Positions 33,223-42,152 of a stretch of 64,000 nt of DNA are shown here, piece by piece. The notes below the pieces were generated by a model. It saw nothing but the letters and a program-made list of their open reading frames with translations, did not search any database and was not told the DNA's origin. The stretch comes from Verrucomicrobiales bacterium (GTDB taxonomy: Bacteria; Verrucomicrobiota; Verrucomicrobiia; Limisphaerales; UBA9464): contig JAIYBC010000016.1 in assembly GCA_027488845.1 (NCBI GenBank), positions 1-64,000 of the forward strand, given 5' to 3'. Position 1 is the stretch's first letter. Each line of letters starts with the position of its first letter. Made by a program: the position numbers and the translations under genes.

Positions 33223-34011
33223 GTGACAAAGCAAACCTGGACCATCGCCGCCTTCCTCACCGGGACATTGGCCTTGGCGATCCTCTGGCTTCAGGCGCGG
33301 GGCGCCGTCGCTTCGCGTGAAGAGGCCTTGGGTCGTCTTCAGACCCTTGTCGAGCAGTCGGCCGCCTTGTCCGAGACCAACCGCCATCTGTCCACGGAAC
33401 TGGAGCGGATCCGATCCGAGGCCGCCGAACTGCAGGAGCAGGTTGAACAATCCACCCAGGCGCGGCTCAGCATGGAGCAGCAGTTCCGGTCCGACCTGGA
33501 GTCCAAGGACGTCACCATCTCGGAGCTCCAGGGCCGTCTTACTGTGAACATCCTCGACCGGGTGCTCTTCGATTCCGGCGAGGCGAGGCTGAAGCCCGAC
33601 GGCGAAGCGGTCTTGGCGAAGGTGGCGGTGTTGTTGGCGAAGTACCCGTCCCGGCAGGTTCAGGTGGCCGGCCACACCGACGACGTCCCGATCCGCAACC
33701 GGACCGCGGATGGATTCACCGACAACTGGGGACTCTCGGCGGGACGTGCGACCGCCGCCGTGAAATGTCTCGTGGAAAAGGGGGGCGTGGATCCGAAACG
33801 GATCGCCGCCGTCGGTTTTGGGGAGTTCCGTCCGGTGGCCGACAATGCGACTCCGGAGGGCCGTGCGAGGAACCGCCGGATTGCGGTGGTGGTCCTCCCG
33901 GAGGAGGTGGCTCCGGTGGAACGGCCACAGGAGCCCACCGGAGGCGCCCAAACAGTCCTTCCCCCTCCCGTCGGATCGGAATCGTTGCCGGACTCCCCGT
34001 CCGGTCGTTGA
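33223..34011 (+). CDS. OmpA/MotB-domain envelope protein
   Basis: The 262-residue product starts at a GTG. An N-terminal membrane anchor (about 6-25) precedes a coiled coil of about 75 residues. An OmpA-like peptidoglycan-binding domain follows (about 105-230): LFDSGEARLKPDG, GHTDDVPI and GRARNRRIAVVV carry the expected Asp and Arg that bind diaminopimelate. A Pro-rich tail ends the protein. The plan, helix plus coiled coil plus OmpA domain, resembles TolR/MotB-like stator-type proteins or envelope spacers, but no motA-like gene is adjacent. Confidence 0.87.
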   Translation: MTKQTWTIAAFLTGTLALAILWLQARGAVASREEALGRLQTLVEQSAALSETNRHLSTELERIRSEAAELQEQVEQSTQARLSMEQQFRSDLESKDVTISELQGRLTVNILDRVLFDSGEARLKPDGEAVLAKVAVLLAKYPSRQVQVAGHTDDVPIRNRTADGFTDNWGLSAGRATAAVKCLVEKGGVDPKRIAAVGFGEFRPVADNATPEGRARNRRIAVVVLPEEVAPVERPQEPTGGAQTVLPPPVGSESLPDSPSGR

Positions 34012-34060
34012 GTTCCAACGTGGACGGGCGGCGGTCCGCCATCCACGCTGTTCCCACAAG

Positions 34061-34546
34061 ATGGAGACGAGTTCCAAGATATTGACGGCCGACACCCTGG
34101 CGACGTGGAGGCAACGCATGCGCGTCGAGGGGCGACGAGTGGTGGTCACCAACGGCTGCTTCGACCTCTTGCACGCCGGCCATGTTGCCTACCTTGAATC
34201 GGCGCGCTCGGAGGGGGACATCCTCCTCGTGGGACTGAATGGCGACGATTCCGTCCGACAGCTCAAGGGACCGAGCCGACCGCTGAATCCCGAGGAGGAT
34301 CGGGCCCGGGTCCTCGCGGCGCTGGAATGCGTCGGTGCGGTGGCGGTGTTCCCGGAGAAGCGTGCCGTGCGCTTCCTGTCGGCCAGCGCGCCGGACATCT
34401 ATGTGAAGGGCGGCGACTACACCTTGGAGACCCTCGACCAGGACGAGCGCCGCGCGGTGGAATCGGGCGGAGGACGCATCGTCTTCATTCCCTTCCTGCA
34501 GGGCCGTTCCACCACCGGAATCGTCGCCAAGATCCGTACCCTTTGA
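34061..34546 (+). CDS. rfaE2: D-glycero-beta-D-manno-heptose 1-phosphate adenylyltransferase
   Basis: The 161-residue protein matches the C-terminal (adenylyltransferase) half of HldE as a stand-alone RfaE2. It has the nucleotidyltransferase motif TNGCFDLLHAGHVAYL, LVGLNGDDSVRQLKGP and the ISTTKI-equivalent GRSTTGIVAKI. It makes ADP-D-glycero-beta-D-manno-heptose for lipopolysaccharide core synthesis; the kinase partner is not in this window, but a heptosyltransferase-like gene lies at 48.8 kb. ATG at 34061 chosen because conservation starts there. Confidence 0.93.
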   Translation: METSSKILTADTLATWRQRMRVEGRRVVVTNGCFDLLHAGHVAYLESARSEGDILLVGLNGDDSVRQLKGPSRPLNPEEDRARVLAALECVGAVAVFPEKRAVRFLSASAPDIYVKGGDYTLETLDQDERRAVESGGGRIVFIPFLQGRSTTGIVAKIRTL

Positions 34547-34555
34547 ATCCGAGAC

Positions 34556-34870
34556 ATGAGTGAACCCACCACCACCCCGGGCCGTCTTGGCGGCGCCGAA
34601 CTCCGCAAGCTCCGTGGACGCGCCCAGCGCCTTGAAGCCGTCACCCGTCTGGGAAAAGGCGGGGTTTCCCCTGAGTTTCTCGCCGGCTTGGACCGGGAGC
34701 TCGCCCTGCACGAGCTCGTCAAGGTGCGGCTCTACGAGCTGAAGGACCAACGCCATGAAGTCGCCGAGCAGTTGGCCCAGAAGACCGGCAGCCATCTGGT
34801 GACGGTGATCGGCCATGTGGTGGTGTTGTACCGGCCGAAACCGGCCGCCGCGGCCGAGACTGCGGCCTGA
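34556..34870 (+). CDS. yhbY: YhbY-family RNA-binding protein (CRS1-YhbY domain)
   Basis: This 104-residue protein has a CRS1-YhbY (CRM) domain: LRKLRGRAQRLEAVTRLGKGG, then HELVKVRL and GSHLVTVIGHVVVLYRP. E. coli YhbY binds pre-50S ribosomal subunits, and the domain resembles a KH-like fold with a basic GxxG-like loop. Short N- and C-terminal extensions are Ala/Thr-rich. It follows rfaE2 by nine bases and may be translated from the same message. Confidence 0.93.
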   Translation: MSEPTTTPGRLGGAELRKLRGRAQRLEAVTRLGKGGVSPEFLAGLDRELALHELVKVRLYELKDQRHEVAEQLAQKTGSHLVTVIGHVVVLYRPKPAAAAETAA

Positions 34871-34915
34871 CCCCTGGATGCGCTTTGGCCGACCGTTCGG
34901 GACGATCGTTCCAAC

Positions 34916-35611
34916 ATGAGCCGACATTTCCGGGCATTCTTCGCCGCCTTCCTCTGGGTGGGCCTTCTTCAGGCCGCCGCGCCTACACCGCCGCCGGCGT
35001 CGAAGACCTTGGTCGTCCTCGGGGACAGCCTCTCGGCGGGATACGGCGTCGATCTGCCGGAGGCGTGGCCGTCGGTCCTGCAGGAGAGGATCCGCTCGGA
35101 GGGCCTCGATTGGACGGTGGTGAACGCCGGGGTCAGCGGGGACACCAGCGCGGGAGGTTTGCGGCGGCTGGAATGGCTCCTTCGGCGTCCGGTGGGTGCG
35201 TTGGTGCTCGAACTGGGAGCGAACGACGGCCTTCGTGGGCTTTCGGTTGAGGCAACGCGGACGAATCTGCAGGCGGTGATCGACAGGACCCGGGCGCGTT
35301 GGCCGGGTGTTCGGATCGTGGTCGCCGGGATGCGTCTTCCGGCGAACATGGGGGCGGACTACCTGGAACGGTTCGAGGGGCTTTTCCCGTCCCTCGCGGC
35401 CACCAATGGGGCGGCGTTGATCCCGTTCCTGCTCGAAGGGGTCGGGGGCCGACCCGAATACAACCAGGCGGACCAGATCCATCCGAACGCCGAAGGACAC
35501 CGTCGGGTCGCGACGAATGTCTGGTCGGTGGTGCGACCGATCCTGAAGGAAGCGTCCGTCGGTGGCACCGCTGACAAGCCTGTCTTGCCCGCGAAGACGG
35601 CCGCCCCGTAG
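34916..35611 (+). CDS. secreted SGNH hydrolase (TesA/arylesterase-like)
   Basis: The 231-residue protein has a signal peptide (about 1-20) and the four SGNH blocks: GDSLSAGYG (Ser nucleophile), NAGVSGDTS (Gly), ELGANDGLRG (Asn) and DQIHPNAEGH (Asp/His). This is the layout of E. coli TesA and related periplasmic arylesterases, which hydrolyse acyl thioesters or esters. The C-terminal 20 residues are extra. Substrate is not predicted. It lies 45 bases after yhbY. Confidence 0.93.
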   Translation: MSRHFRAFFAAFLWVGLLQAAAPTPPPASKTLVVLGDSLSAGYGVDLPEAWPSVLQERIRSEGLDWTVVNAGVSGDTSAGGLRRLEWLLRRPVGALVLELGANDGLRGLSVEATRTNLQAVIDRTRARWPGVRIVVAGMRLPANMGADYLERFEGLFPSLAATNGAALIPFLLEGVGGRPEYNQADQIHPNAEGHRRVATNVWSVVRPILKEASVGGTADKPVLPAKTAAP

Positions 35612-35621
35612 ATTCCGGTCC

Positions 35622-36533
35622 GTGATTCCCTCCTATTCCCGTCGCGGGTTCCTTGGGACCGGTACGTTTGCCTTGGGGGCCTTGGCGGCCAGGCCGCTTC
35701 TGGCCGCTGAGCCGTTCGCCCGTTCTTCCACCCCGAGGCTGCGGTTGGGCTTGGCCGCCTACGGATTCCGGGACCAGTTCAAGCCGGAGAAGGGTGGCGA
35801 GCCGGCGCGAATGACCATGTACCGCTTTCTCGACTACTGCGCGGAACACCGCTGCGAGGGGGCGGAGCTGACGAGCTACTACTTTCCCCAAGCCGTTGAC
35901 GACGCCGAACTGCTGAACATCCGTCGTCATGCCCATCTGCGTGGAGTCACCGTCTGCGGCACCGCGGTGGGCAACGACTTCTGCCATCCGGCGGGACCGA
36001 AGCGCACGGAGACGATCGCCTCGGTGAAGGAATGGATCCGCCGGGCCGCGCTGCTGGGGGCCCCGCACATCCGCGTGTTTGCGGGCAGCGTCCACGGAAC
36101 CTCGGAGGAGGAAGCCATGCGGCTCACCATCGCGGCGCTGGAGGAGTGCGGCGAATCGGCCGGGAAGGCGGGGATCTTCCTTGGCATCGAAAACCACGGC
36201 GGAATCGTGAAGGACTCCGCCAACCTTCTCCGGATCGTCCAGGCGGTGAAGAGCCCGTGGGTCGGCATCAACCTCGACACCGGGAACTTCTATTCCGAGG
36301 ACCCCTATGCCGAACTCGCCCTGTGTGCCCCATGGGCGGTCAACGTGCAGTTCAAGGGCAAGGTCCGTCCCGCCTCCCGGAAGTCCGCCGAGAAGGCGGA
36401 CTACGCCCGGACGTTCAAGATCCTGAGGGACGCCGGCTACCAGGGATTCGTCACCCTCGAGTACGAGTTCCCGGAGGATCCGTTTGCGACGATCCCCAAG
36501 GTGCTCGACGAGATGCGGCCGTTCATGGGGTAG
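35622..36533 (+). CDS. Tat-exported sugar phosphate isomerase/epimerase-like TIM-barrel protein
   Basis: The 303-residue protein starts at a GTG (35622), eleven bases after the previous stop. It has a twin-arginine signal (SRRGFLGTGTF) cleaved near LLAAE and a xylose isomerase-like TIM barrel: GAELTSYYFP, HIRVFAGSVHG, IENHGG and NLDTGNFYSEDPY contribute metal ligands as in the AP endonuclease 2/IolE-like family. Such exported sugar isomerase-like proteins are common in PVC bacteria; the substrate is unknown. Its last 11 bases overlap the convergent larC gene. Confidence 0.88.
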   Translation: MIPSYSRRGFLGTGTFALGALAARPLLAAEPFARSSTPRLRLGLAAYGFRDQFKPEKGGEPARMTMYRFLDYCAEHRCEGAELTSYYFPQAVDDAELLNIRRHAHLRGVTVCGTAVGNDFCHPAGPKRTETIASVKEWIRRAALLGAPHIRVFAGSVHGTSEEEAMRLTIAALEECGESAGKAGIFLGIENHGGIVKDSANLLRIVQAVKSPWVGINLDTGNFYSEDPYAELALCAPWAVNVQFKGKVRPASRKSAEKADYARTFKILRDAGYQGFVTLEYEFPEDPFATIPKVLDEMRPFMG

Positions 36534-37830
36534 GAGACACCCCCGGAATAGGGGCGCGGCGCGCGGCGTCGAAGACCTCCTTCACCGGGACTCCCGCCAT
36601 CGCCGCGACGCTGCGGCATGATTCGAACTCCGGCGCCGCCTGGAGCACCCGGCCGTCCAGTCGACCCAGCTTCACCTTCACCGTGCCGAACGGCGTCTTC
36701 ACGTCGACGAAGTCCCGGCGGAGCTTGCGGCGCTCGGCACGGGTCCTCCGGACTCCGAACGCGGTGGTCTCCGTCAGGAGCAGTTCGGTGAAACGGTCGG
36801 CGTCGGCGGGTTCGCAGAGCAGGGTGAGCAGGACTCCCGGCCGTTGCTTCTTCATCTGGATCGGCGTGTGGAAGGCATCCAGCGCACCCATCCGCAGCGA
36901 CTTCTCCAGGACGTGTCCCAGGATCTCCGCCGAGACGTCGTCGAGGTTGGTCTCAAGCACCGTCACGGTGTCGGTCTCCCAGTCGTGTTCCACTGCGTCA
37001 CCTTCGCTCAGGACCGCCCGGAGCACGTTCGGCCGGGTCTTGTTGTCCCGAGTGCCGAGGCCGTAGCCGACGCGGCTCGCGACCAAGCCCTCCATCGGGC
37101 CGAAGGATTCCGCGAACTCCGCCAGGATCGCCGCCCCGGTGGGCGTGACCAGTTCGTGCGGTTCCTCGCACTGGCTCAAGCCGACACCACGGGCGCCGAG
37201 GATCTCCAGGGTCGCCGCGGTCGGGATCGGGAAGCGACCGTGGGCGCAGCGGACGAAGCCGGTGCCTTCCACCACGGGGCCGCTGCGAACGCGCGGACGT
37301 CCGAGCAGCTCGAGCGCGATCGCGGCGCCGACGATGTCGACGATGGAGTCCACGGCACCGACCTCATGGAAGTGGACCTTCTCCGGGGGCAAACCGTGGA
37401 TCTTGCCCTCGGCCACGGCCACCCGATGGAACATCGAGATCGATCGCTCCTTCACCCATTCCGAGAGCGGGCTGCGCGAGATCAGTTCCCGGATGCCGGC
37501 GAAGTCGCGCGAATCCCCGTGATCGTGTCCATGGCCGTGGGAATCGGCGTGGGCGTGGGCGTGGGCGTGGGCGTGGGCAAGATCCTGATCGTGCGCGTGA
37601 TCGTGTCCGGGTTCGGCGCAGGTGTGCCCGTGGGACTCGAGGTGGACGTCGAACTTGACCCCTTCGATGGACGACTTGTGCCGCCGCTGGGCGTGGAGAT
37701 GGAATCCGCCGAGGCCGAGGAGATCCAGCTGCCGACGGAGTTCGGGGAAGGGAACCCCGAGGTCGAGCAGGGCTCCGAGGAACATGTCGCCGCTGATGCC
37801 GCTGAAGATGTCGAGGTGGAGCGTCCGCAT
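36523..37830 (-). CDS. larC: nickel-pincer cofactor biosynthesis protein LarC
   Basis: LarC inserts nickel into the pyridinium-3,5-bisthiocarboxylic acid mononucleotide cofactor of lactate racemase and related enzymes. The 435-residue protein starts MRTLHLDIFSGISGDM, contains VHFHEVGAVDSIVDIVGAA and ends with a domain containing LETNLDDVSAE. It is one unbroken frame, whereas some lactobacilli split it into larC1/larC2 with a frameshift. Residues 67-104 are a His-rich loop (18 or so His) encoded partly by a hexamer repeat and probably bind metal. larA and larB are not adjacent. It begins 41 bases after the ilvC terminator. Confidence 0.93.
   Translation of the reverse strand: MRTLHLDIFSGISGDMFLGALLDLGVPFPELRRQLDLLGLGGFHLHAQRRHKSSIEGVKFDVHLESHGHTCAEPGHDHAHDQDLAHAHAHAHAHADSHGHGHDHGDSRDFAGIRELISRSPLSEWVKERSISMFHRVAVAEGKIHGLPPEKVHFHEVGAVDSIVDIVGAAIALELLGRPRVRSGPVVEGTGFVRCAHGRFPIPTAATLEILGARGVGLSQCEEPHELVTPTGAAILAEFAESFGPMEGLVASRVGYGLGTRDNKTRPNVLRAVLSEGDAVEHDWETDTVTVLETNLDDVSAEILGHVLEKSLRMGALDAFHTPIQMKKQRPGVLLTLLCEPADADRFTELLLTETTAFGVRRTRAERRKLRRDFVDVKTPFGTVKVKLGRLDGRVLQAAPEFESCRSVAAMAGVPVKEVFDAARRAPIPGVSPTP
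37546..37578 (+). repeat. GGCGTG tandem repeat in larC
   Basis: Five and a half perfect copies of the hexamer GGCGTG; on the coding strand it reads CACGCC-type codons and encodes alternating His-Ala. Unit length is a multiple of three, so copy-number changes would keep the frame and change only the length of the His-rich loop. Confidence 0.85.
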
Positions 37831-37870
37831 GGGGTGGACGTTCGCATCGTCGGCGTCCGCGGGGAAAAGC

Positions 37871-37902
37871 AAAACCGCCGGGGACCTGGGGGCCACCGGC
37901 GG
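37871..37902 (-). terminator. terminator of ilvC
   Basis: On the minus strand CCGCCGG (37902-37896) pairs with CCGGCGG (37881-37875) across a 14-base loop and is followed by TTTTGCTTTT. It starts 22 bases downstream of the ilvC stop and separates ilvC from larC. Confidence 0.75.
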
Positions 37903-37924
37903 CTTGGATCGGATTGCAGACGGC

Positions 37925-38947
37925 TCAGTAGGCGGCCTGGGCGCCCTTGATGGAGCGCTTCTGCATCCAAGGCATCATCGAGCGGAGCTTGGCGCCCGTC
38001 TTCTCGATGGGGTGCTTCTCGCCGGCGGCGAGCAGGGCGTTGTACTTCTTGTAGCCGCCCTTGTACTCGGCGACCCAGTCCTTGGCGAACTTGCCGGACT
38101 GGATGTCCTTGAGCGCGGCCTTCATGCGCTTCTTGACCGAGGCGTCGATGATCTTGGGGCCGACGGTGACGTCGCCCCACTTGGCGGTCTCCGAGATCGA
38201 GAAGCGCATGCCGGCGATGCCGGCCTCGTTCATGAGGTCGACGATCAGCTTCAGCTCATGCAGACACTCGAAGTAGGCCATCTCCGGGGAGTAGCCGGCC
38301 TCGACGAGCACCTCGAATCCGGCCTGCACCAGCGCGCTGGTGCCGCCGCAGAGGACGGTCTGTTCGCCGAAGAGATCCGTCTCGGTCTCCTCCTTGAAGG
38401 AGGTCTCGATGACGCCGGCGCGGGTGCCGCCGATGCCCTTGGCCCAGGCGAGCGCGATCTTCTTCGCGGTGCGGGTCGGGTTCTGGTGGACGGCGATCAG
38501 GCTGGGGACGCCCTTGCCCTCGGTGTACTGGCGGCGGACGATGTGTCCGGGGCCCTTCGGGGCGACCAGGATCACGTTCACGTCGGCCGGCGGGACGATC
38601 GTCTTGTAGTGGATCGAGAAGCCGTGGCTGAACAGCAGGGTCTTGCCCTTGGTCAGGTTGGGCGCGATGTCCTTCTCGTAGGCGGACGCCTGCTTGGTGT
38701 CCGGAAGGGCGATCATGATCACGTCGGCGCGCTTGACGGCGTCGGCGCTCGAGACGACCTCGAAGCCCTTTTCACGGGCGACCTTGATCGACTTGGACCC
38801 CTCGTAGAGTCCGATGATGACGTTGAGCCCCGATTCCTTGAGGTTCAGCGCATGGGCGTGGCCCTGGGAGCCGAAGCCGAGGACGGCGAGGGTTTTGTCT
38901 TTGAAGACGCTCAGGTCGGCGTCCTTGTCGGTGTAGACTTTAGCCAT
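37925..38947 (-). CDS. ilvC: ketol-acid reductoisomerase (NADP+)
   Basis: IlvC isomerises and reduces acetolactate or acetohydroxybutyrate in valine, leucine and isoleucine synthesis. The 340-residue length is that of class I enzymes. The Rossmann loop [39 protein letters not shown] and HELKLIVDL (metal-binding Asp/Glu) are all present. ilvB/ilvN are not adjacent. The start codon is only 24 bases from the divergent dus start, and no ribosome-binding site is visible. A terminator follows. Confidence 0.97.
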   Translation of the reverse strand: MAKVYTDKDADLSVFKDKTLAVLGFGSQGHAHALNLKESGLNVIIGLYEGSKSIKVAREKGFEVVSSADAVKRADVIMIALPDTKQASAYEKDIAPNLTKGKTLLFSHGFSIHYKTIVPPADVNVILVAPKGPGHIVRRQYTEGKGVPSLIAVHQNPTRTAKKIALAWAKGIGGTRAGVIETSFKEETETDLFGEQTVLCGGTSALVQAGFEVLVEAGYSPEMAYFECLHELKLIVDLMNEAGIAGMRFSISETAKWGDVTVGPKIIDASVKKRMKAALKDIQSGKFAKDWVAEYKGGYKKYNALLAAGEKHPIEKTGAKLRSMMPWMQKRSIKGAQAAY

Positions 38948-38971
38948 AGGTACGGAAACGAAAGCGCGAGC

Positions 38972-40123
38972 ATGGCCATATTTTCATCCGACACAAGCCC
39001 CGGAGCGGTTCAGAACGTCGGGGCGGGGGGAGCGAAGGGCGCCGAACCGCCCTCCATATGGCGTTTGCCTGCGCGTTCCCGGGCCTTGGAACAGGCCTTG
39101 AACAGCGGGGAGCCGGTCCTCGCCTTGGCCCCCATGCAGGACGTCACCGACCTCCCGTTCTGGCGCCTGCTTTCGGAGTACGGCGGTCCGGACATCTATT
39201 GGACCGAGTACAGCCGGGTGCATTCCACCAGCAACATCGACCGGGCGGTCCTCAAGGCGATCCAGGAGAACCCCACCGGCAGGCCGGCGATTGCACAACT
39301 GATCGGCAACGACGCCGAAGCGCTCGCCAAGGCGGCTTCGGAACTCCAGGGACATCCGGTGGTTGCGGTCGACCTCAACCTCGGTTGTCCGGCGCCGGTG
39401 GTCTATCGCAAGTGCGCCGGCGGCGGTCTCCTGCGCGAACCGGAACGCATCGACCGCATCCTCGGTGCCATGAGGCAGGCCGTCACCGACGTGGCCTTCA
39501 CCGTGAAGACGCGCATCGGGTTCGACGACACCGAGGTGTTCGAGACGTTGTTGGAGATCGTTGCCCGCCATCGGGTCGACCTGCTCACCGTGCATGGTCG
39601 CACCGTGCGCGAGATGTACCGTTCGGAAGTCCGATACGGGTTCATCCGACGTGCGGTGGAGGCCTTGGGTTGTCCCGTGCTCGCCAACGGAAACGTCTAT
39701 TCGCCCGGCCGAGCCGAGCAGGTGCTTGCCGAAACCGGCGCACGGGGACTGATGATCGGCCGCGGTTGCATTCGGAACCCATGGATCTTCGGCCAGATCC
39801 GCGATCACCGTGCTGGCCGCGGCTTCCGTCGCCCCACCGGACGGGAGGTCCTGGACTACGTCCGCAGACTCTATGAAGCGACCCAGCCGACGGCGGGTTT
39901 CCGTGAGCGGTTGCAGGTCGAGAAGATGAAGAAGTACATGAACTTCGTCGGGGACGGCATCAGCCCCGACTTCCTGCATCGGATCCGGCGGGCCACGACC
40001 CGGGACGAGTTCTTCACCGCCTGCAACGACCACCTGGACCACGAGCGGCCGATGGACCTCGTGCCCGTCCCGAACGTCGCTTTGGAAACGTCCGCGGAAA
40101 CGGTGGAAGAAACGTGCGGCTGA
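38972..40123 (+). CDS. tRNA-dihydrouridine synthase
   Basis: Dus enzymes reduce specific uridines in tRNA to dihydrouridine using FMN and NADPH. The 383-residue product shows [15 protein letters not shown] (FMN loop), the catalytic C148 in [29 protein letters not shown] and NGNVYS, then [15 protein letters not shown]. The subfamily (DusA, B or C) is not certain. Conservation begins at about residue 49, so the true start may be downstream of the ATG at 38972; that ATG lies only 24 bases from the divergent ilvC start. Confidence 0.93.
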   Translation: MAIFSSDTSPGAVQNVGAGGAKGAEPPSIWRLPARSRALEQALNSGEPVLALAPMQDVTDLPFWRLLSEYGGPDIYWTEYSRVHSTSNIDRAVLKAIQENPTGRPAIAQLIGNDAEALAKAASELQGHPVVAVDLNLGCPAPVVYRKCAGGGLLREPERIDRILGAMRQAVTDVAFTVKTRIGFDDTEVFETLLEIVARHRVDLLTVHGRTVREMYRSEVRYGFIRRAVEALGCPVLANGNVYSPGRAEQVLAETGARGLMIGRGCIRNPWIFGQIRDHRAGRGFRRPTGREVLDYVRRLYEATQPTAGFRERLQVEKMKKYMNFVGDGISPDFLHRIRRATTRDEFFTACNDHLDHERPMDLVPVPNVALETSAETVEETCG

Positions 40124-40195
40124 TCGGCTGGGAGGAATCGAAGTCCAACCGTGATCCGAGGCGGGAGCCGCTGGAAGGCAGTCGAGCGGACGGCG

Positions 40196-41212
40196 TCAGT
40201 AGGCGAGCAACTCGAGGAGTTGGGATCCCTTGTTGGTGAGTTCCCAGGATTGTCCGCGGCGGACCACGATCTTGCCGCAGGGATGGGCGGCGGCCACCAC
40301 GGGATTGACGGTCAGGAGGGCGTTGCGACGTGAGCCCTCCAGTTCTTGTCGGCTGCGCGGGGTCGCATGGAGCGGGACGCCGTTGAATCCGAGGGCCAGT
40401 TCCCATCCGGCGATGCCGTCGCGTTCGGCCTTTGGGTTGGGACGGACCGCGCCGCGGTTGCGCCGGACCCAGTCGGGATTCGGTTGACGCAGCACCACCC
40501 GGCACAACTCGGGTATGCCGCCCAGGTGCCGCACGAGATCGTAGCCGGAGCCGACCTTGGCCTGGATGCGGTAGACCTCCACGGGATCGATTCCCATCAG
40601 GTTGCGGCCGTTGAAGTCGCCGTGGTCGTTCCGGGTTCCCTTCAGTGTCCCACGGTGCCATTCGGCGTAGCGGGAGTTGGCCATGAAGAGGATCTCGAAA
40701 TGGAGATGGGCCCGGTCGGGGGTGATGCGTTGGCGGGTATTGGAAGTCCGGCCCATGACACCCAGGACGTCCCCGGACTGCGTCGGGGTTCCGGCCTTGA
40801 TCCCCGACTTCACCGAGGCGAGGTGGGCATAGAGGGTGAAGACCTCGAGTTGGTCGATCTTGTGTCGCACCACCACGTAGTTGCCGTAGTTCGAGAGGGA
40901 CGGCTTGGTGTTCACATAGGCCACCACACCTTCGGCGGCGCACCGGGCGGGATCGGTCGGTTCACCCCGCCGATCCCGGTCCATCGGACGGATGTCGACG
41001 CCTTCGTGGAGCTGGAAGCCATCGGTCCGGACGCATCCGAACCGTCCGCTGGTCCAAGGTTTCCCCACGGTGCCGACGAAATAGCGTTCCTGTCCGCCAT
41101 CCGGGTCGAGCACCGCTCGGTTGGCGGTGGGCAGCTGGAACGGCTGGGCGAAGAGGCGACCGACTCCCGGGACCAGGAGCAGCGCCAGGAGGGCGATGCG
41201 ACTGAGGTTCAC
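40196..41212 (-). CDS. secreted M23-type peptidase (LytM-like)
   Basis: The 338-residue product starts at a GTG that shares one base with the stop of the preceding lipoprotein gene. A signal peptide (about 1-22) precedes a zinc peptidase domain with the M23 ligands: H69 and D73 in HEGVDI, H130 in YAHL, H169/H171 in HLHFE. M23 enzymes cleave peptidoglycan cross-links or act as EnvC-like activators; all metal ligands are present here, so catalysis is expected. The final 130 residues are an extra domain I do not recognise. Translation is probably coupled to the upstream lipoprotein. Confidence 0.88.
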   Translation of the reverse strand: MNLSRIALLALLLVPGVGRLFAQPFQLPTANRAVLDPDGGQERYFVGTVGKPWTSGRFGCVRTDGFQLHEGVDIRPMDRDRRGEPTDPARCAAEGVVAYVNTKPSLSNYGNYVVVRHKIDQLEVFTLYAHLASVKSGIKAGTPTQSGDVLGVMGRTSNTRQRITPDRAHLHFEILFMANSRYAEWHRGTLKGTRNDHGDFNGRNLMGIDPVEVYRIQAKVGSGYDLVRHLGGIPELCRVVLRQPNPDWVRRNRGAVRPNPKAERDGIAGWELALGFNGVPLHATPRSRQELEGSRRNALLTVNPVVAAAHPCGKIVVRRGQSWELTNKGSQLLELLAY

Positions 41213-41934
41213 TAGGGCTGGGGCAGGAACGGGTCGAAGTCCCTCTTGAAGGTGCTGGAAGGCTTCTCGGACTCCTGCTTCTTCTGCTTCTTCGCCGCCT
41301 TTTCCGCGGCCTTCTTCGCCTTCTTCTCATCCACCGGCTTGGGCTGGTTCTCCAACTTGATGGCCACGTTGTTGAGACCCCGCACGAACCGGGTGGCCTC
41401 CTCGCGGTTCATGTCGGGGGTGAAGACCAGGAAGCCCTTGTCCAATTGGCGTCGGATGATCGGCGCGGCGATGAACCGTCCCATGACGTTGGTGCCGTCC
41501 GACCATCGCGCAGCGACGACCAGGTGTTGGCCTTGGACGGCGAGCGAGTTCATCTGGAGCACCAGGCTGCCGTGCGCGGTGAACTCGAGGCCGATCATGA
41601 AGCCGTTGTCGCCCTGTTCGACGAGTTGGGCGCGCTTGATGTCCCGTTCGTCGAGGAAGGACTCGCGGAGGACCGTCAATTCGGCCGGGTCGGAACGCCC
41701 GACGGTCGCCTTGCTCGTGCCGAGGCTGCCGGCTTCCGCGGCGCGGCCGGAGAAATCCTTGGCTTCCCGATACACCCGCACCTGGGCCAGGTCCTTCTTC
41801 TCCGCCTTGCTCTGCTTCTCCTCCGGTGTCGAAGAGCATCCCGTCGCGAGCAGCCCCACCGCGGCGCACCCGAGGAGAAAGTGGTTGATGCAGCCGCTGG
41901 CACGACGCATCTTCCGACTCAAGACTTGCAACAT
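41212..41934 (-). CDS. hypothetical lipoprotein with Lys-rich C-terminal region
   Basis: The 240-residue product has a lipoprotein signal (LLATGCSS, cysteine near residue 33); a second in-frame ATG at 41910 would shorten the n-region to a more usual length. The mature part has a mixed alpha/beta domain (about 50-190) of no known family and then a run of Lys/Ala (about 200-220). The M23 peptidase gene follows with one base of overlap, so a role in envelope or peptidoglycan processing is likely but inferred. The gene is nearly head-to-head with the small basic ORF at 41956. Confidence 0.75.
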   Translation of the reverse strand: MLQVLSRKMRRASGCINHFLLGCAAVGLLATGCSSTPEEKQSKAEKKDLAQVRVYREAKDFSGRAAEAGSLGTSKATVGRSDPAELTVLRESFLDERDIKRAQLVEQGDNGFMIGLEFTAHGSLVLQMNSLAVQGQHLVVAARWSDGTNVMGRFIAAPIIRRQLDKGFLVFTPDMNREEATRFVRGLNNVAIKLENQPKPVDEKKAKKAAEKAAKKQKKQESEKPSSTFKRDFDPFLPQP

Positions 41935-41955
41935 TTGCGAAAGTAAATCTTAGCC

Positions 41956-42060
41956 ATGGGACAACAATCCAACAAAATCCAGAAGCGCCGCCGCCGTTAC
42001 GCCTACAACAAGCGTAAGAAGGAAACCGCGCGCGTCGCGAAGACCGCCAAGGCCAAGTAG
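41956..42060 (+). CDS. 34-residue highly basic protein
   Basis: An ATG at 41956 opens a 34-codon frame encoding MGQQSNKIQKRRRRYAYNKR and further Lys/Arg/Ala residues, ending in TAG. The protein has about 16 basic residues and a predicted isoelectric point well above 11. It is followed by a stem-loop terminator 20 bases later, which supports a real short transcript. Similar MGQ-start basic peptides seem familiar from other Verrucomicrobiota, and its look is that of a small ribosome-associated or nucleic-acid-binding protein; I cannot assign a family. It lies divergent to the lipoprotein gene with 21 bases between the starts. Confidence 0.65.
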   Translation: MGQQSNKIQKRRRRYAYNKRKKETARVAKTAKAK

Positions 42061-42080
42061 GCCCGTCGGTTCCGTCCAAG

Positions 42081-42100
42081 GGCCACCCGCAAGGGTGGCC
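42081..42100 (+). terminator. terminator of the small basic ORF
   Basis: An 8-bp perfect stem GGCCACCC / GGGTGGCC closed by GCAA, a GNRA tetraloop, followed by TTCGTCGTTT. It lies 20 bases after the stop codon of the 34-residue ORF. The T-tract is imperfect. Confidence 0.7.
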
Positions 42101-42152
42101 TTCGTCGTTTGCGGCGACGGATTCCCTACCTCCCTTCCCAACAGAAAGACCC

